The notes below the pieces were generated by a model. That model did not search any database and had not been told where the DNA came from. It worked only from the letters and a program-made list of their open reading frames with translations. This document shows, in pieces, positions 27,106-34,150 of a stretch of 64,000 nucleotides of DNA. Position 1 is the stretch's first letter; every line of letters begins with the position of its first letter. The stretch is from Aliiroseovarius sp. Z3. GTDB taxonomy: Bacteria > Pseudomonadota > Alphaproteobacteria > Rhodobacterales > Rhodobacteraceae. Made by a program: the position numbers and the translations under genes. The DNA lies in the NCBI RefSeq assembly GCF_029105185.1, contig NZ_JAFMZK010000008.1, positions 124,001 through 188,000 on the forward strand, read 5' to 3'.

Positions 27106-28059
27106 ATGAAAGACCGGGCAGACACGCCTCACGAATGTGGCTCTATCGCCGAGTTTTTAAGCCTTGGCCGGATCATCGTTGGGCCCAATGGCCTTCAGTT
27201 TGACGATGCCACAGACAAGATCACCGAAATCTCGGTTGAAAGCCGGACTGGGGCTCAGGGCGCGGGCGGCGTCAGCGCGGTCCGGATGGTGCTGAACAAA
27301 TCCGCCTTTAACAAATCGGCACTGAACAAGAATAAGAACAAAAACAAGAATAAAAACAAAAACAAGAATAAGCTCCAGGCCCCAAGCGCACAGGGTGCCA
27401 GCGGGGCATTGATGCCAACAGATGCCCTGTTGCGTCTTCATCGTCCCGGCGCTGCTGATCTGGATGCACGGTTGCCGAATGAATGGACCAACGTCACCCT
27501 GCCCCCGCCACCGGGGCCAGATCACAGCCGATTGGAGACCCAGCTTTTGCTGGCCATGCAGCGCAACATAGACGAACGCAAACTGCGCATCCCTGATATC
27601 ATCCAGGAAGCCACGCTGGACCTGACCGCCTTCACCCGCCCACTGGGGATTGACGGGCTGTCCGGGTTTGAAAACACCGAGGCGCTGTTTCTGGAGCTTC
27701 TGACCGTTACCGAATATGTGGGGCTTTACTATAAGGGCTTATTCGGGCGGCTTCGCCCAAATCAGGTTGAACCGCGCCTGCGCCCGGTTCTGCCCAATCC
27801 GGCACACGAAGCCTATCCCAGCAACCATTCCTTCCAATGTCACACGCTGGCCTTCGCCTTCAACACGATCCTGCCGGAACATCCCGCGACGCATGTCTTG
27901 TCCGAATCCGCCCTGAACGTGGCGCAGAACCGGGAATGGGCGGGACTACACTATCCCAGTGACACCGCCGCCGGGCGACTGCTGGCAAAACGCTTTGCAC
28001 CCCTGTTCGCCGAGGCGTTTGCCGACCGCTATCAGTCGGTGCAACAGGAATGGATCTGA
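27106..28059 (+). CDS. Soluble PAP2-family phosphatase/haloperoxidase-like protein with Asn-Lys repeat
   Basis: 317 residues. The full active-site signature of the PAP2/vanadium-haloperoxidase superfamily is present: K210-x6-R217-P218 (KGLFGRLRP), P238-S239-N240-H241, and R276-x5-H282-x3-D286. There is no signal peptide and no membrane helix, so it is a soluble member. The first ~100 residues are unlike the family and contain (Asn-Lys)x8 at 74-89, preceded by the related units LNKSA/FNKSA, apparently a linker or surface tag. It starts 22 bp after the SARP gene and is followed 12 bp later by the subtilase gene, so one transcript is likely. Substrate unknown; it could be a phosphate ester, or vanadate chemistry. 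Confidence 0.85.
   Translation: MKDRADTPHECGSIAEFLSLGRIIVGPNGLQFDDATDKITEISVESRTGAQGAGGVSAVRMVLNKSAFNKSALNKNKNKNKNKNKNKNKLQAPSAQGASGALMPTDALLRLHRPGAADLDARLPNEWTNVTLPPPPGPDHSRLETQLLLAMQRNIDERKLRIPDIIQEATLDLTAFTRPLGIDGLSGFENTEALFLELLTVTEYVGLYYKGLFGRLRPNQVEPRLRPVLPNPAHEAYPSNHSFQCHTLAFAFNTILPEHPATHVLSESALNVAQNREWAGLHYPSDTAAGRLLAKRFAPLFAEAFADRYQSVQQEWI
27325..27372 (+). repeat. In-frame AAYAAR hexamer repeat encoding (Asn-Lys)x8
   Basis: Eight consecutive AAC/AAT-AAG/AAA hexamers (48 bp) inside the PAP2-like gene. Third-position variation is scattered, so the amino acid pattern is kept while the DNA has diverged, suggesting selection on protein sequence. Low-complexity repeats of this kind can still vary in length by slippage, in steps of two residues without a frameshift. 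Confidence 0.9.
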
Positions 28060-28071
28060 GGGGCAATGGAT

Positions 28072-29628
28072 ATGAACACCGTAAACTCGAAATGTGTCCA
28101 GGCTGAGACCGTGGACGAGACCAGCTATTATTACCTGTGGCATCTTGTATCGCTGGGGGTTCTGACCCCAGACAAATCCCAGACCGGGTTTTCAGACACG
28201 TTGTGGGATATGCTGGCAGGTAAGGCCGAAGCAACGCCATCGACCGTTGTTCTGATCGACGTCGGGTGCAGCTTTGCCCATCCCAACCTGAAAGACCGGG
28301 TTGATGCGGCCCGCTCGCTCGATTTCACCGGCACGCCTTTCGGGGCACGGCTGGCGACCGGATCAGATGGCGATCAGAAAAACTTTGCCGGATTGTCGGT
28401 CGATGACCTGCATCTGGATGGGCTGGAGGCCGATGAGCTGGCGATGTTCGACGAGGTGGTCCAATACCTTGCTGAAAGCACCGGCGAATTGCGTGCCAAT
28501 GGCGATACAGAGGCCAAGTTTGCCTCGCACGGGACCGCGGTCAGCGGGCTGATCGTTGGTGGGCCGGAAAACTGCTGCAAGACCGGCGACGAACCCTCGA
28601 CGGGCGTGATCCCTTATTTCGGGGTCGATCCGTTTTCGACGCTGATTTCGCTGCGCACCGGGTTTGACAATGACCCTCTGCAATTCATCGCAGCCCTTCT
28701 CTATGCCTGGCATCAGAAACCTGACGTGATCGTCATGCCGCGCGGGCTTCCGGACCCCGATGCCTCGATCGTGACGCCAAAGGACGACTTCAAGGCCGAG
28801 TTGCAAAGCTGGGCCAACCACGAGGCCGCCGACCTTCTGCACCGGATCGAGGTGTTGACAGACAAGGCTTCGCCCCATGATCCCAGCGCACCGCAAGTGT
28901 CGGAAACTGGTCGTCACCTATGGCGGGTGGTGCGCGCATTGTTCATCGCGATCAGCAAACATGTTCCCATCGTCTGTGCCGCCGGGAACGAAGGTGAAAG
29001 CCAGCTGTTGTTCCCCGCCAATCTGGCCAACCGCGAAAACGGAATCATCGCCGTTGGGGCGGTATCAGGACAGGGCTATCGCTCGGGCTACTCCAATTAC
29101 GGCGACGGGCTGACCTTGGTTGCACCCTCCGATGATATGGAGGTCTTCAATCGCCACCAATTGCGCGAAACACCGAAACGGATGGACAAGGTGGGCTATC
29201 TGAAACCCACAAGCGCCATGGCGGTGCCCTATAGCCGCAAGGGGTTGCTGAGCACCGATATTCCCGGAAGTTTCGGATATGACGGGGCGCGCGATGACGG
29301 CCACGATCTGCCGCCTGAAGTGGCGCAAAGCGGGTTTTACACTCAGTTCGGCGGCACCTCGGGTGCCTCGGCACTGGTTGGCGGCGTTGTCGCGCTGGTG
29401 CGACGCGCCGAACGCCTGTCTGGCAGCGGCAAATGCCCACGCGACGGCACCGACCTGAAGGCATTGCTGATGGCCACAGCGCGCCGTGACATGCCGATGA
29501 TCGGCGCGACATTGCCCCTGAAATCCGACTGTATGAACAGCGCCAACGAAGATGCGGACGCGTTCGGGACGTTCTTTGGTGCCGGGTTGATCGACGCCAA
29601 AGCCGCCGTGACCGCCGCACTGGACTAA
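28072..29628 (+). CDS. Subtilase (S8) serine protease without signal peptide or propeptide
   Basis: 518 residues from ATG 28072 (GAGGGG eight bases upstream; ATG 28066, two codons earlier, has only a 2-base gap). The catalytic triad is complete: Asp63 (VVLIDVGCSF), His153 (SHGTAVSG), Ser430 (GGTSGASA), with the oxyanion Asn306 (CAAGNEGES). Insertions between Asp and His and between Asn and Ser make it longer than subtilisin. Only ~55 residues precede the catalytic Asp strand; no Sec signal, lipobox or I9 propeptide is visible. The protein downstream (29937) resembles the missing propeptide. An intrinsic terminator follows. It probably acts in the cytoplasm or is exported unconventionally; its target is unknown. 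Confidence 0.92.
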   Translation: MNTVNSKCVQAETVDETSYYYLWHLVSLGVLTPDKSQTGFSDTLWDMLAGKAEATPSTVVLIDVGCSFAHPNLKDRVDAARSLDFTGTPFGARLATGSDGDQKNFAGLSVDDLHLDGLEADELAMFDEVVQYLAESTGELRANGDTEAKFASHGTAVSGLIVGGPENCCKTGDEPSTGVIPYFGVDPFSTLISLRTGFDNDPLQFIAALLYAWHQKPDVIVMPRGLPDPDASIVTPKDDFKAELQSWANHEAADLLHRIEVLTDKASPHDPSAPQVSETGRHLWRVVRALFIAISKHVPIVCAAGNEGESQLLFPANLANRENGIIAVGAVSGQGYRSGYSNYGDGLTLVAPSDDMEVFNRHQLRETPKRMDKVGYLKPTSAMAVPYSRKGLLSTDIPGSFGYDGARDDGHDLPPEVAQSGFYTQFGGTSGASALVGGVVALVRRAERLSGSGKCPRDGTDLKALLMATARRDMPMIGATLPLKSDCMNSANEDADAFGTFFGAGLIDAKAAVTAALD

Positions 29629-29643
29629 GCCGGTTTGATTTTC

Positions 29644-29677
29644 AAAAACCGCCGGGGCGAACCTCCGGCGGTTTTTT
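29644..29677 (+). terminator. Intrinsic terminator ending SARP-PAP2-subtilase operon
   Basis: AAACCGCCGG and CCGGCGGTTT arms around a short loop are followed by T6, 15 bases past the subtilase stop. Confidence 0.88.
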
Positions 29678-29728
29678 CATGCGCACATCCCATGAAATTC
29701 ACGCAAATCTGCCCGAGAGTCGGCATTT

Positions 29729-29757
29729 ATCACGCAACATTCACGCGGCCCTTTCGC
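29729..29757 (+). promoter_or_regulatory. SARP-type heptamer array upstream of inhibitor-like gene
   Basis: ATCACGC at 29729, TTCACGC at 29740 and the weaker CTTTCGC at 29751 share the 11-bp period of the array at 25128. A further isolated TTCACGC sits at 29698. The array lies between the operon terminator and the small gene, so it should give that gene its own SARP-dependent promoter. The -10 element is not obvious. Confidence 0.6.
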
Positions 29758-29936
29758 CGCGTTTATGCCCCTGCGTCATATTGAATATGCGTTCTGAGTA
29801 GCCAGTTTGGCGAAAGCCATTTTATCACCTGTACCTTTCCAAACCCCAAACTGGTTCCTCAGTTCGCACCAGAGACACAAACCCAAGACCCGATGACAAC
29901 AACCCGACAACCGACCTGATGAACCGAGGTGCGACA

Positions 29937-30194
29937 ATGGAAAAACTGGACCCGAAACTGAAAGACCGGATGGAAAGCCTGACCAGAAATTCCCATCCCG
30001 TGCTGATCACCTGTCACGATGATTGCGACCTGCTGATGGATCACCTGAACAAGAACGGTGTCATGGTCGACGACAACATGGCCGAGATCCAGCTGCTGGT
30101 CGCTGATCTCACCTCGCGGCAGATCGAGGATCTGCTTAACCACGAAACAGTCGCCCAGATCGCGCTGGACGATGATGGTAGCGTGTTCCAGTAA
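29937..30194 (+). CDS. Stand-alone subtilisin-propeptide-like (inhibitor I9 fold) small protein
   Basis: 85 residues from ATG 29937 (GAGGTG upstream; ATG 29919 would add six). The pattern is strand HPVLITC (20-26), helix DDCDLLMDHLNKNGV (28-42), strand EIQLLVADLT (50-59), helix SRQIEDLLNHE (60-70) and a final strand VAQIALDDDGSVFQ. This is the beta-alpha-beta-beta-alpha-beta order and spacing of I9 propeptides, whose last part typically reads LT..Q...L....V..I..D. No signal peptide. The adjacent subtilase lacks such a propeptide, so this protein may be its folding chaperone and inhibitor supplied in trans. The assignment is by pattern only. Confidence 0.7.
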   Translation: MEKLDPKLKDRMESLTRNSHPVLITCHDDCDLLMDHLNKNGVMVDDNMAEIQLLVADLTSRQIEDLLNHETVAQIALDDDGSVFQ

Positions 30195-30264
30195 CCTTCG
30201 CTGCGGGGGTGTCACCGGCAATGCCGGTGCCGGTGGGCCGCACAACGCTGGGGATGGAATGCAC

Positions 30265-30298
30265 AAAAACGGGTCGGTTTCTCCCACCGGCCCGTTTT
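30265..30298. terminator. Bidirectional intrinsic terminator
   Basis: AAAACGGG(T)CGG and CCG(G)CCCGTTTT arms flank a short loop between the convergent inhibitor-like gene and the ProC-like gene, with A and T runs on either side. Confidence 0.75.
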
Positions 30299-30323
30299 CA
30301 TGTTTGATAATCCCTGAATGGGT

Positions 30324-31088
30324 CTAATCCTCCAGACCAAGACGCGGCTTCAAGTCCTCCAACCCCTTGGTCAAGGCATCAACCGCGCCGGTGTCGCGCA
30401 TATGGGCGCGCAGGGTGGCGTTCAATCCGCCCTCGGTCGCCAAACTGTCCAACAGATCGGCAAACGACGTTTCCGGATTCTCGGTCATGCTGCGCAGGAA
30501 ACCCGCAAATACCGTCGCCACATATTGCTCTGACGCCGTCTGATCACCGGTCAGGGCAGCCAACCATCCTGCCCCTTCGCGCATCTGGTCCAATATCGGC
30601 GAGACCATCGCACAGGCCGCGAAATGGGCATTCAACGCGGCTTCGGACGGGCAGGGAATGATCATATCGGTATCCCCAAACAGCGTGCGCAGCGCGATGC
30701 TGTCGGGATAAACCGGCAAGGCCGAACCACCCACGGCGATGGACGGCAGCGGGATGGTGATCGCGATCTCGTTCACCGGGGCGCATAGCGATCTGAGGTC
30801 GGCCAGTGGAACATCAACCATCACCGAAATAACCCGCTGATCATCACGAAAGCGAAGATCCGGCAAAACCGCGCGCGCCACGTCAGCCAGCAGACACAGG
30901 AAGACGGTATCGCTGTTGGCAATCACCTGTTGGTTCGGGGCAATCGTCACATCACTGAACTGCGCCACCAATGCCGCCGCCATGGCCCCGTTGCGTTCGG
31001 ACACGGTGATCTGATGGCCACGCCCGGTTAACCCGGCCACCATCGCCGCCGCGATCTCGCCCGTGCCGATGAACCCGATCCGCTCCAT
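30324..31088 (-). CDS. Pyrroline-5-carboxylate reductase-like NAD(P)-dependent enzyme
   Basis: 254 residues. N-terminal Rossmann motif IGFIGTGEIAAAMV and the C-terminal dimerisation motif LATEGGLNATLRAHM match the P5C reductase (ProC) family; the substrate loop around IPLPSIAVGGSALPVYP replaces the usual MPNTP region of true ProC. That divergence and the genomic setting make proline synthesis uncertain, so no gene symbol is given. It starts 12 bp after the GAPDH gene ends on the same strand and probably shares its transcript. Confidence 0.78.
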   Translation of the reverse strand: MERIGFIGTGEIAAAMVAGLTGRGHQITVSERNGAMAAALVAQFSDVTIAPNQQVIANSDTVFLCLLADVARAVLPDLRFRDDQRVISVMVDVPLADLRSLCAPVNEIAITIPLPSIAVGGSALPVYPDSIALRTLFGDTDMIIPCPSEAALNAHFAACAMVSPILDQMREGAGWLAALTGDQTASEQYVATVFAGFLRSMTENPETSFADLLDSLATEGGLNATLRAHMRDTGAVDALTKGLEDLKPRLGLED

Positions 31089-31100
31089 TTAGCGTCCTTC

Positions 31101-32114
31101 CTAGGCAGATATGTCCTGCGCAATCATCCGCGCGACATCCAGCATCCGATGCGAGAAGCCCCATTCGTTGTCATACCACCCAAAAACCCGAAGCAGACCA
31201 CCTTCGGACACCGAGGTTTCCGGCCCCGACAAAACAAGGCTCTCAGACCGCATGCGCAGGTCGCTGGACACCAAAGGTTCGTCAGTCCAGCCAAGAACAT
31301 GCCCGGTGGCGGCGGCGTTCAGGACCGCGCGCGCCTCGTCTACAGTGACGTCTTGCCGGGTGCGCACCGTCAGATCGATTGCCGAGACACTGGCCGTCGG
31401 CACCCGGATCGCGCGGGCTTCGATGCGACCGGTCAGATGGGGCAACACATCGCCAACCAATTCGTGCGCGCTGGTTGTGGTGGGCACCATCGACAGGGCA
31501 GCGGCCCGCGACCGGGCCGGGTTGGCGCGCGGCTTGTCCACCGTCGGCTGGCTGCCCGTGTAGCAATGCACAGTGGTCATATGACCGCCAATCACGCCCA
31601 ATTCCTGATCCAGCACCTTCAAAAGCGGAGCGAGGGCGTTAGTGGTGCAGGATGCGTTCGACACGATCTTCTGCCCGACCAGCTTTTCCTCATTCGCCCC
31701 CAGCACGATGGTCACATCCGCCTCGTTCGACGGGCCCGAGATCAGCACGTTGCGCGCACCGGCCTGAAGCCCGCGTTCTGCGACCGCACGTTTGCCCGCC
31801 ATGCCGGTGCACTCCAGCACCACGTCCACGTCCGACAGTTCCAGGGTGCTGATATCCGACAACCCGTGAAACGGGATCACGGTGCCATTGATCGACAAGC
31901 CGCCCTCGACCGCCTCGACCTGCCCGGCAAAGGTGCCGAACACGCTGTCATATTTGAACAGATAGGCGCAGGTATCCAAGGGTTCGATATCGTTGATGAA
32001 CGCCACCTCGAAATCCGACGGCGCTGCGGACAGGATGCGCAGGATCGACCGGCCGATGCGGCCAAAACCATTCAAACCAATGCGCGTCTTGCGCGGAGAG
32101 GAGGAGGGGGACAT
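31101..32114 (-). CDS. gap: Glyceraldehyde-3-phosphate dehydrogenase
   Basis: 337 residues, the usual GAPDH length. NAD-binding NGFGRIGRSILR at the N-terminus, catalytic Cys156 in SNASCTTN, His183 in TVHCYTGSQ, and the C-terminal WYDNEWGFS. Asp42 after the second Rossmann strand (FINDIEP) favours NAD over NADP. No pgk or tkt lies beside it, so this may be an additional copy rather than the main glycolytic gene. It shares a 190-bp divergent region with the YnjF-like gene. Confidence 0.95.
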   Translation of the reverse strand: MSPSSSPRKTRIGLNGFGRIGRSILRILSAAPSDFEVAFINDIEPLDTCAYLFKYDSVFGTFAGQVEAVEGGLSINGTVIPFHGLSDISTLELSDVDVVLECTGMAGKRAVAERGLQAGARNVLISGPSNEADVTIVLGANEEKLVGQKIVSNASCTTNALAPLLKVLDQELGVIGGHMTTVHCYTGSQPTVDKPRANPARSRAAALSMVPTTTSAHELVGDVLPHLTGRIEARAIRVPTASVSAIDLTVRTRQDVTVDEARAVLNAAATGHVLGWTDEPLVSSDLRMRSESLVLSGPETSVSEGGLLRVFGWYDNEWGFSHRMLDVARMIAQDISA

Positions 32115-32304
32115 CTGAACCTCGTCGTCTGGGTGATGGGTCCACAGAACGCGAAAGCGGTGGCAGGTGCAAGGGGGCGCGTGAAAACACTGATTGCTGA
32201 CGAATGCTCACGTTTGCGTTTGCCGGATGGACGAATGGGCCGCTTCTGGGCCAAATGTCAAAAATGCCTGATCACGGGGCAAGGGGATTGGGAAAGGTTC
32301 GTCG

Positions 32305-32940
32305 ATGTTGGACGCCCATGCACGCAAGCTAATCGACCCACCGCTGAACTTGGCGGGTCGCGGTTTGGCGCGCGCCGGGATTGGCGCGAACGCTGTAACA
32401 CTGGCCGGGTTGGGACTTGGTCTGGCGGCGGCAGCTGCAGTGGTGTTCGGCGCTTTTATGGTGGGTTTGTGCCTGATCCTGGCTTCGCGCATTGCTGATG
32501 GGTTGGACGGCGCGGTCGCCCGAGCCACCCGGAAAACCGATTTCGGCGGCTATCTGGACATCACGTCGGACTTTCTGTTCTACGGTGCGATACCGTTTGG
32601 GTTCATTCTGTATGATCCGTCCGCCAACGGGGTCGCGGGCGGCTTTCTGCTGCTGTCCTTTTATGTCAACGGGGCAAGCTTTCTGGGCTATGCGATCCTT
32701 GCGGAAAAGAAGGGCATCACCACCCAATCCCAAGGCGTCAAATCGCTGTACTACTCAAACGGGTTGCTGGAAGGGACCGAAACCATCGCCTTCTTCCTGT
32801 TGCTCTGCCTGTTGCCCGCCTATTTCGCACCGCTCGCCTATTTATTCGGCGCGCTTTGCTTTGCCACTGCCACCTTGCGCGTCATCGGCGCGTATCAGGC
32901 GTTTGGCCACCTCTCAAATGACCGACAGGAGTCTCCATGA
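32305..32940 (+). CDS. ynjF: CDP-alcohol phosphatidyltransferase (YnjF-like)
   Basis: 211 residues with about six hydrophobic segments. The CDP-alcohol phosphotransferase motif is present as DGAVARATRKTDFGGYLD followed by ITSD; the gap between AR and the first G is one residue shorter than the textbook DG(x)2AR(x)8G. E. coli has the same gene family next to an identical ABC transporter (ynjABCDEF), which supports the symbol by context. It overlaps the substrate-binding-protein gene by 4 bp (ATGA). The role is unknown, presumably transfer of a phospho-alcohol head group to lipid or a small alcohol in the membrane. Confidence 0.85.
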   Translation: MLDAHARKLIDPPLNLAGRGLARAGIGANAVTLAGLGLGLAAAAAVVFGAFMVGLCLILASRIADGLDGAVARATRKTDFGGYLDITSDFLFYGAIPFGFILYDPSANGVAGGFLLLSFYVNGASFLGYAILAEKKGITTQSQGVKSLYYSNGLLEGTETIAFFLLLCLLPAYFAPLAYLFGALCFATATLRVIGAYQAFGHLSNDRQESP

Positions 32941-34142
32941 AACACATCGCCCTTGCCGCCACATTGTTTGCGGGCATGCTGGCCACCCCAGCCCTATCAG
33001 ACCCTAATCCAGCCGAATGGGACACTGTTAAGGCCGAAGCCCACGGCCAGACCATCTTCTGGCACGCATGGGGCGGGTCACCCACCACCAATGCATTCAT
33101 CGACTGGGTCGGGCAGCAAGTGAACGCTGAGTTCGGCGTGACGCTGGAGCATGTGAAGCTGACGGACACCGCCGATGCCGTCACACGCGTGTTGTCAGAG
33201 AAGCAGGCCGGCAAACACACGGACGGTGCGGTGGACCTGATCTGGATCAACGGGGCCAATTTCGCGTCGATGAAAGACGCGGGGCTTTTGTTCGGCCCCT
33301 TCGCAGAAGACCTGCCCAACTGGCAATTTGTCGATGCCGAGGGGAAGACCGTGCGCACCGACTTCACCGTCCCCGTCGAAGGCTATGAAGCCCCATGGGC
33401 GATGGCGCAGGTGGTGTTCATGTATGACACGGCGGATATTCCGGCCCCCCTGCCCTCGGCCGCCGCGATCCTTGAGTGGTCGAAGGCCAATCCCGGTCGC
33501 TTCACCTATCCGCAACCGCCGGACTTTCTGGGCACCACGTTTCTGAAACAAATGCTGGTCGAGCTGGCGGATGACCCGTCGGCCTTGGCCGCGCCGGTGT
33601 CTGACGACAGCTACGACCGCGTCACCGCGCCGCTTTGGGGTTTTCTGGAAGAGCTGACCCCGACCCTGTGGCGGCAGGGGCGGGCCTATCCCGCCAACGG
33701 GCCACGGCAAATCCAGCTAATGAATGACGGCGAGGTTGATCTGGCGATCAGTTTTTCGCCCTCTGAAGCCTCGACCGCCATCGCGAATTATGAACTGCCC
33801 GACACGGTGCGCACCTTCGTTCTGGACAAGGGCACCATCGGCAACGCGTCCTTCGTGGCGATCCCTTATAATTCCGGGTCCAAGGCAGGCGCGATGGTGG
33901 TGGCCGATTTCCTGATGTCGCCCACGGCACAGGCCCATGCCCAAGATCCAAGCGTGCTGGGCTATGGCACGGTTCTTAATGTCGGCGTCCTGCCGCCCGA
34001 AGACCGCGCGGCGTTCGAGGCGCTGGACCTTGGCCTAGCCACGCTGACGCCGCAGCAATTGGGACGTGTGCAGGATGAACCGCATCCAAGCTGGATGACC
34101 CGCATCGCCGAGGATTGGCAGGCCCGATACGGCGTGCAATAG
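32937..34142 (+). CDS. ynjB: ABC transporter substrate-binding protein (YnjB-like)
   Basis: 401 residues. Signal peptide MKHIALAATLFAGMLATPALS, then FWHAWGGSPTTNAFIDWV, characteristic of YnjB proteins (distantly related to iron/thiamine/spermidine binding proteins). It is coupled to the YnjF-like gene by ATGA and followed 8 bp later by the permease gene. The ligand is not known even in E. coli; co-location with a CDP-alcohol phosphotransferase hints at an alcohol or amino-alcohol. Confidence 0.88.
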   Translation: MKHIALAATLFAGMLATPALSDPNPAEWDTVKAEAHGQTIFWHAWGGSPTTNAFIDWVGQQVNAEFGVTLEHVKLTDTADAVTRVLSEKQAGKHTDGAVDLIWINGANFASMKDAGLLFGPFAEDLPNWQFVDAEGKTVRTDFTVPVEGYEAPWAMAQVVFMYDTADIPAPLPSAAAILEWSKANPGRFTYPQPPDFLGTTFLKQMLVELADDPSALAAPVSDDSYDRVTAPLWGFLEELTPTLWRQGRAYPANGPRQIQLMNDGEVDLAISFSPSEASTAIANYELPDTVRTFVLDKGTIGNASFVAIPYNSGSKAGAMVVADFLMSPTAQAHAQDPSVLGYGTVLNVGVLPPEDRAAFEALDLGLATLTPQQLGRVQDEPHPSWMTRIAEDWQARYGVQ

Positions 34143-34150
34143 AGCCTGAT

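Noticed and set aside
27325-27372. Asn-Lys repeat considered as an RTX or CRISPR-like repeat
   Set aside because: It lacks the Gly/Asp pattern of RTX nonapeptides and has no spacers; it is a coding hexamer repeat in one frame.
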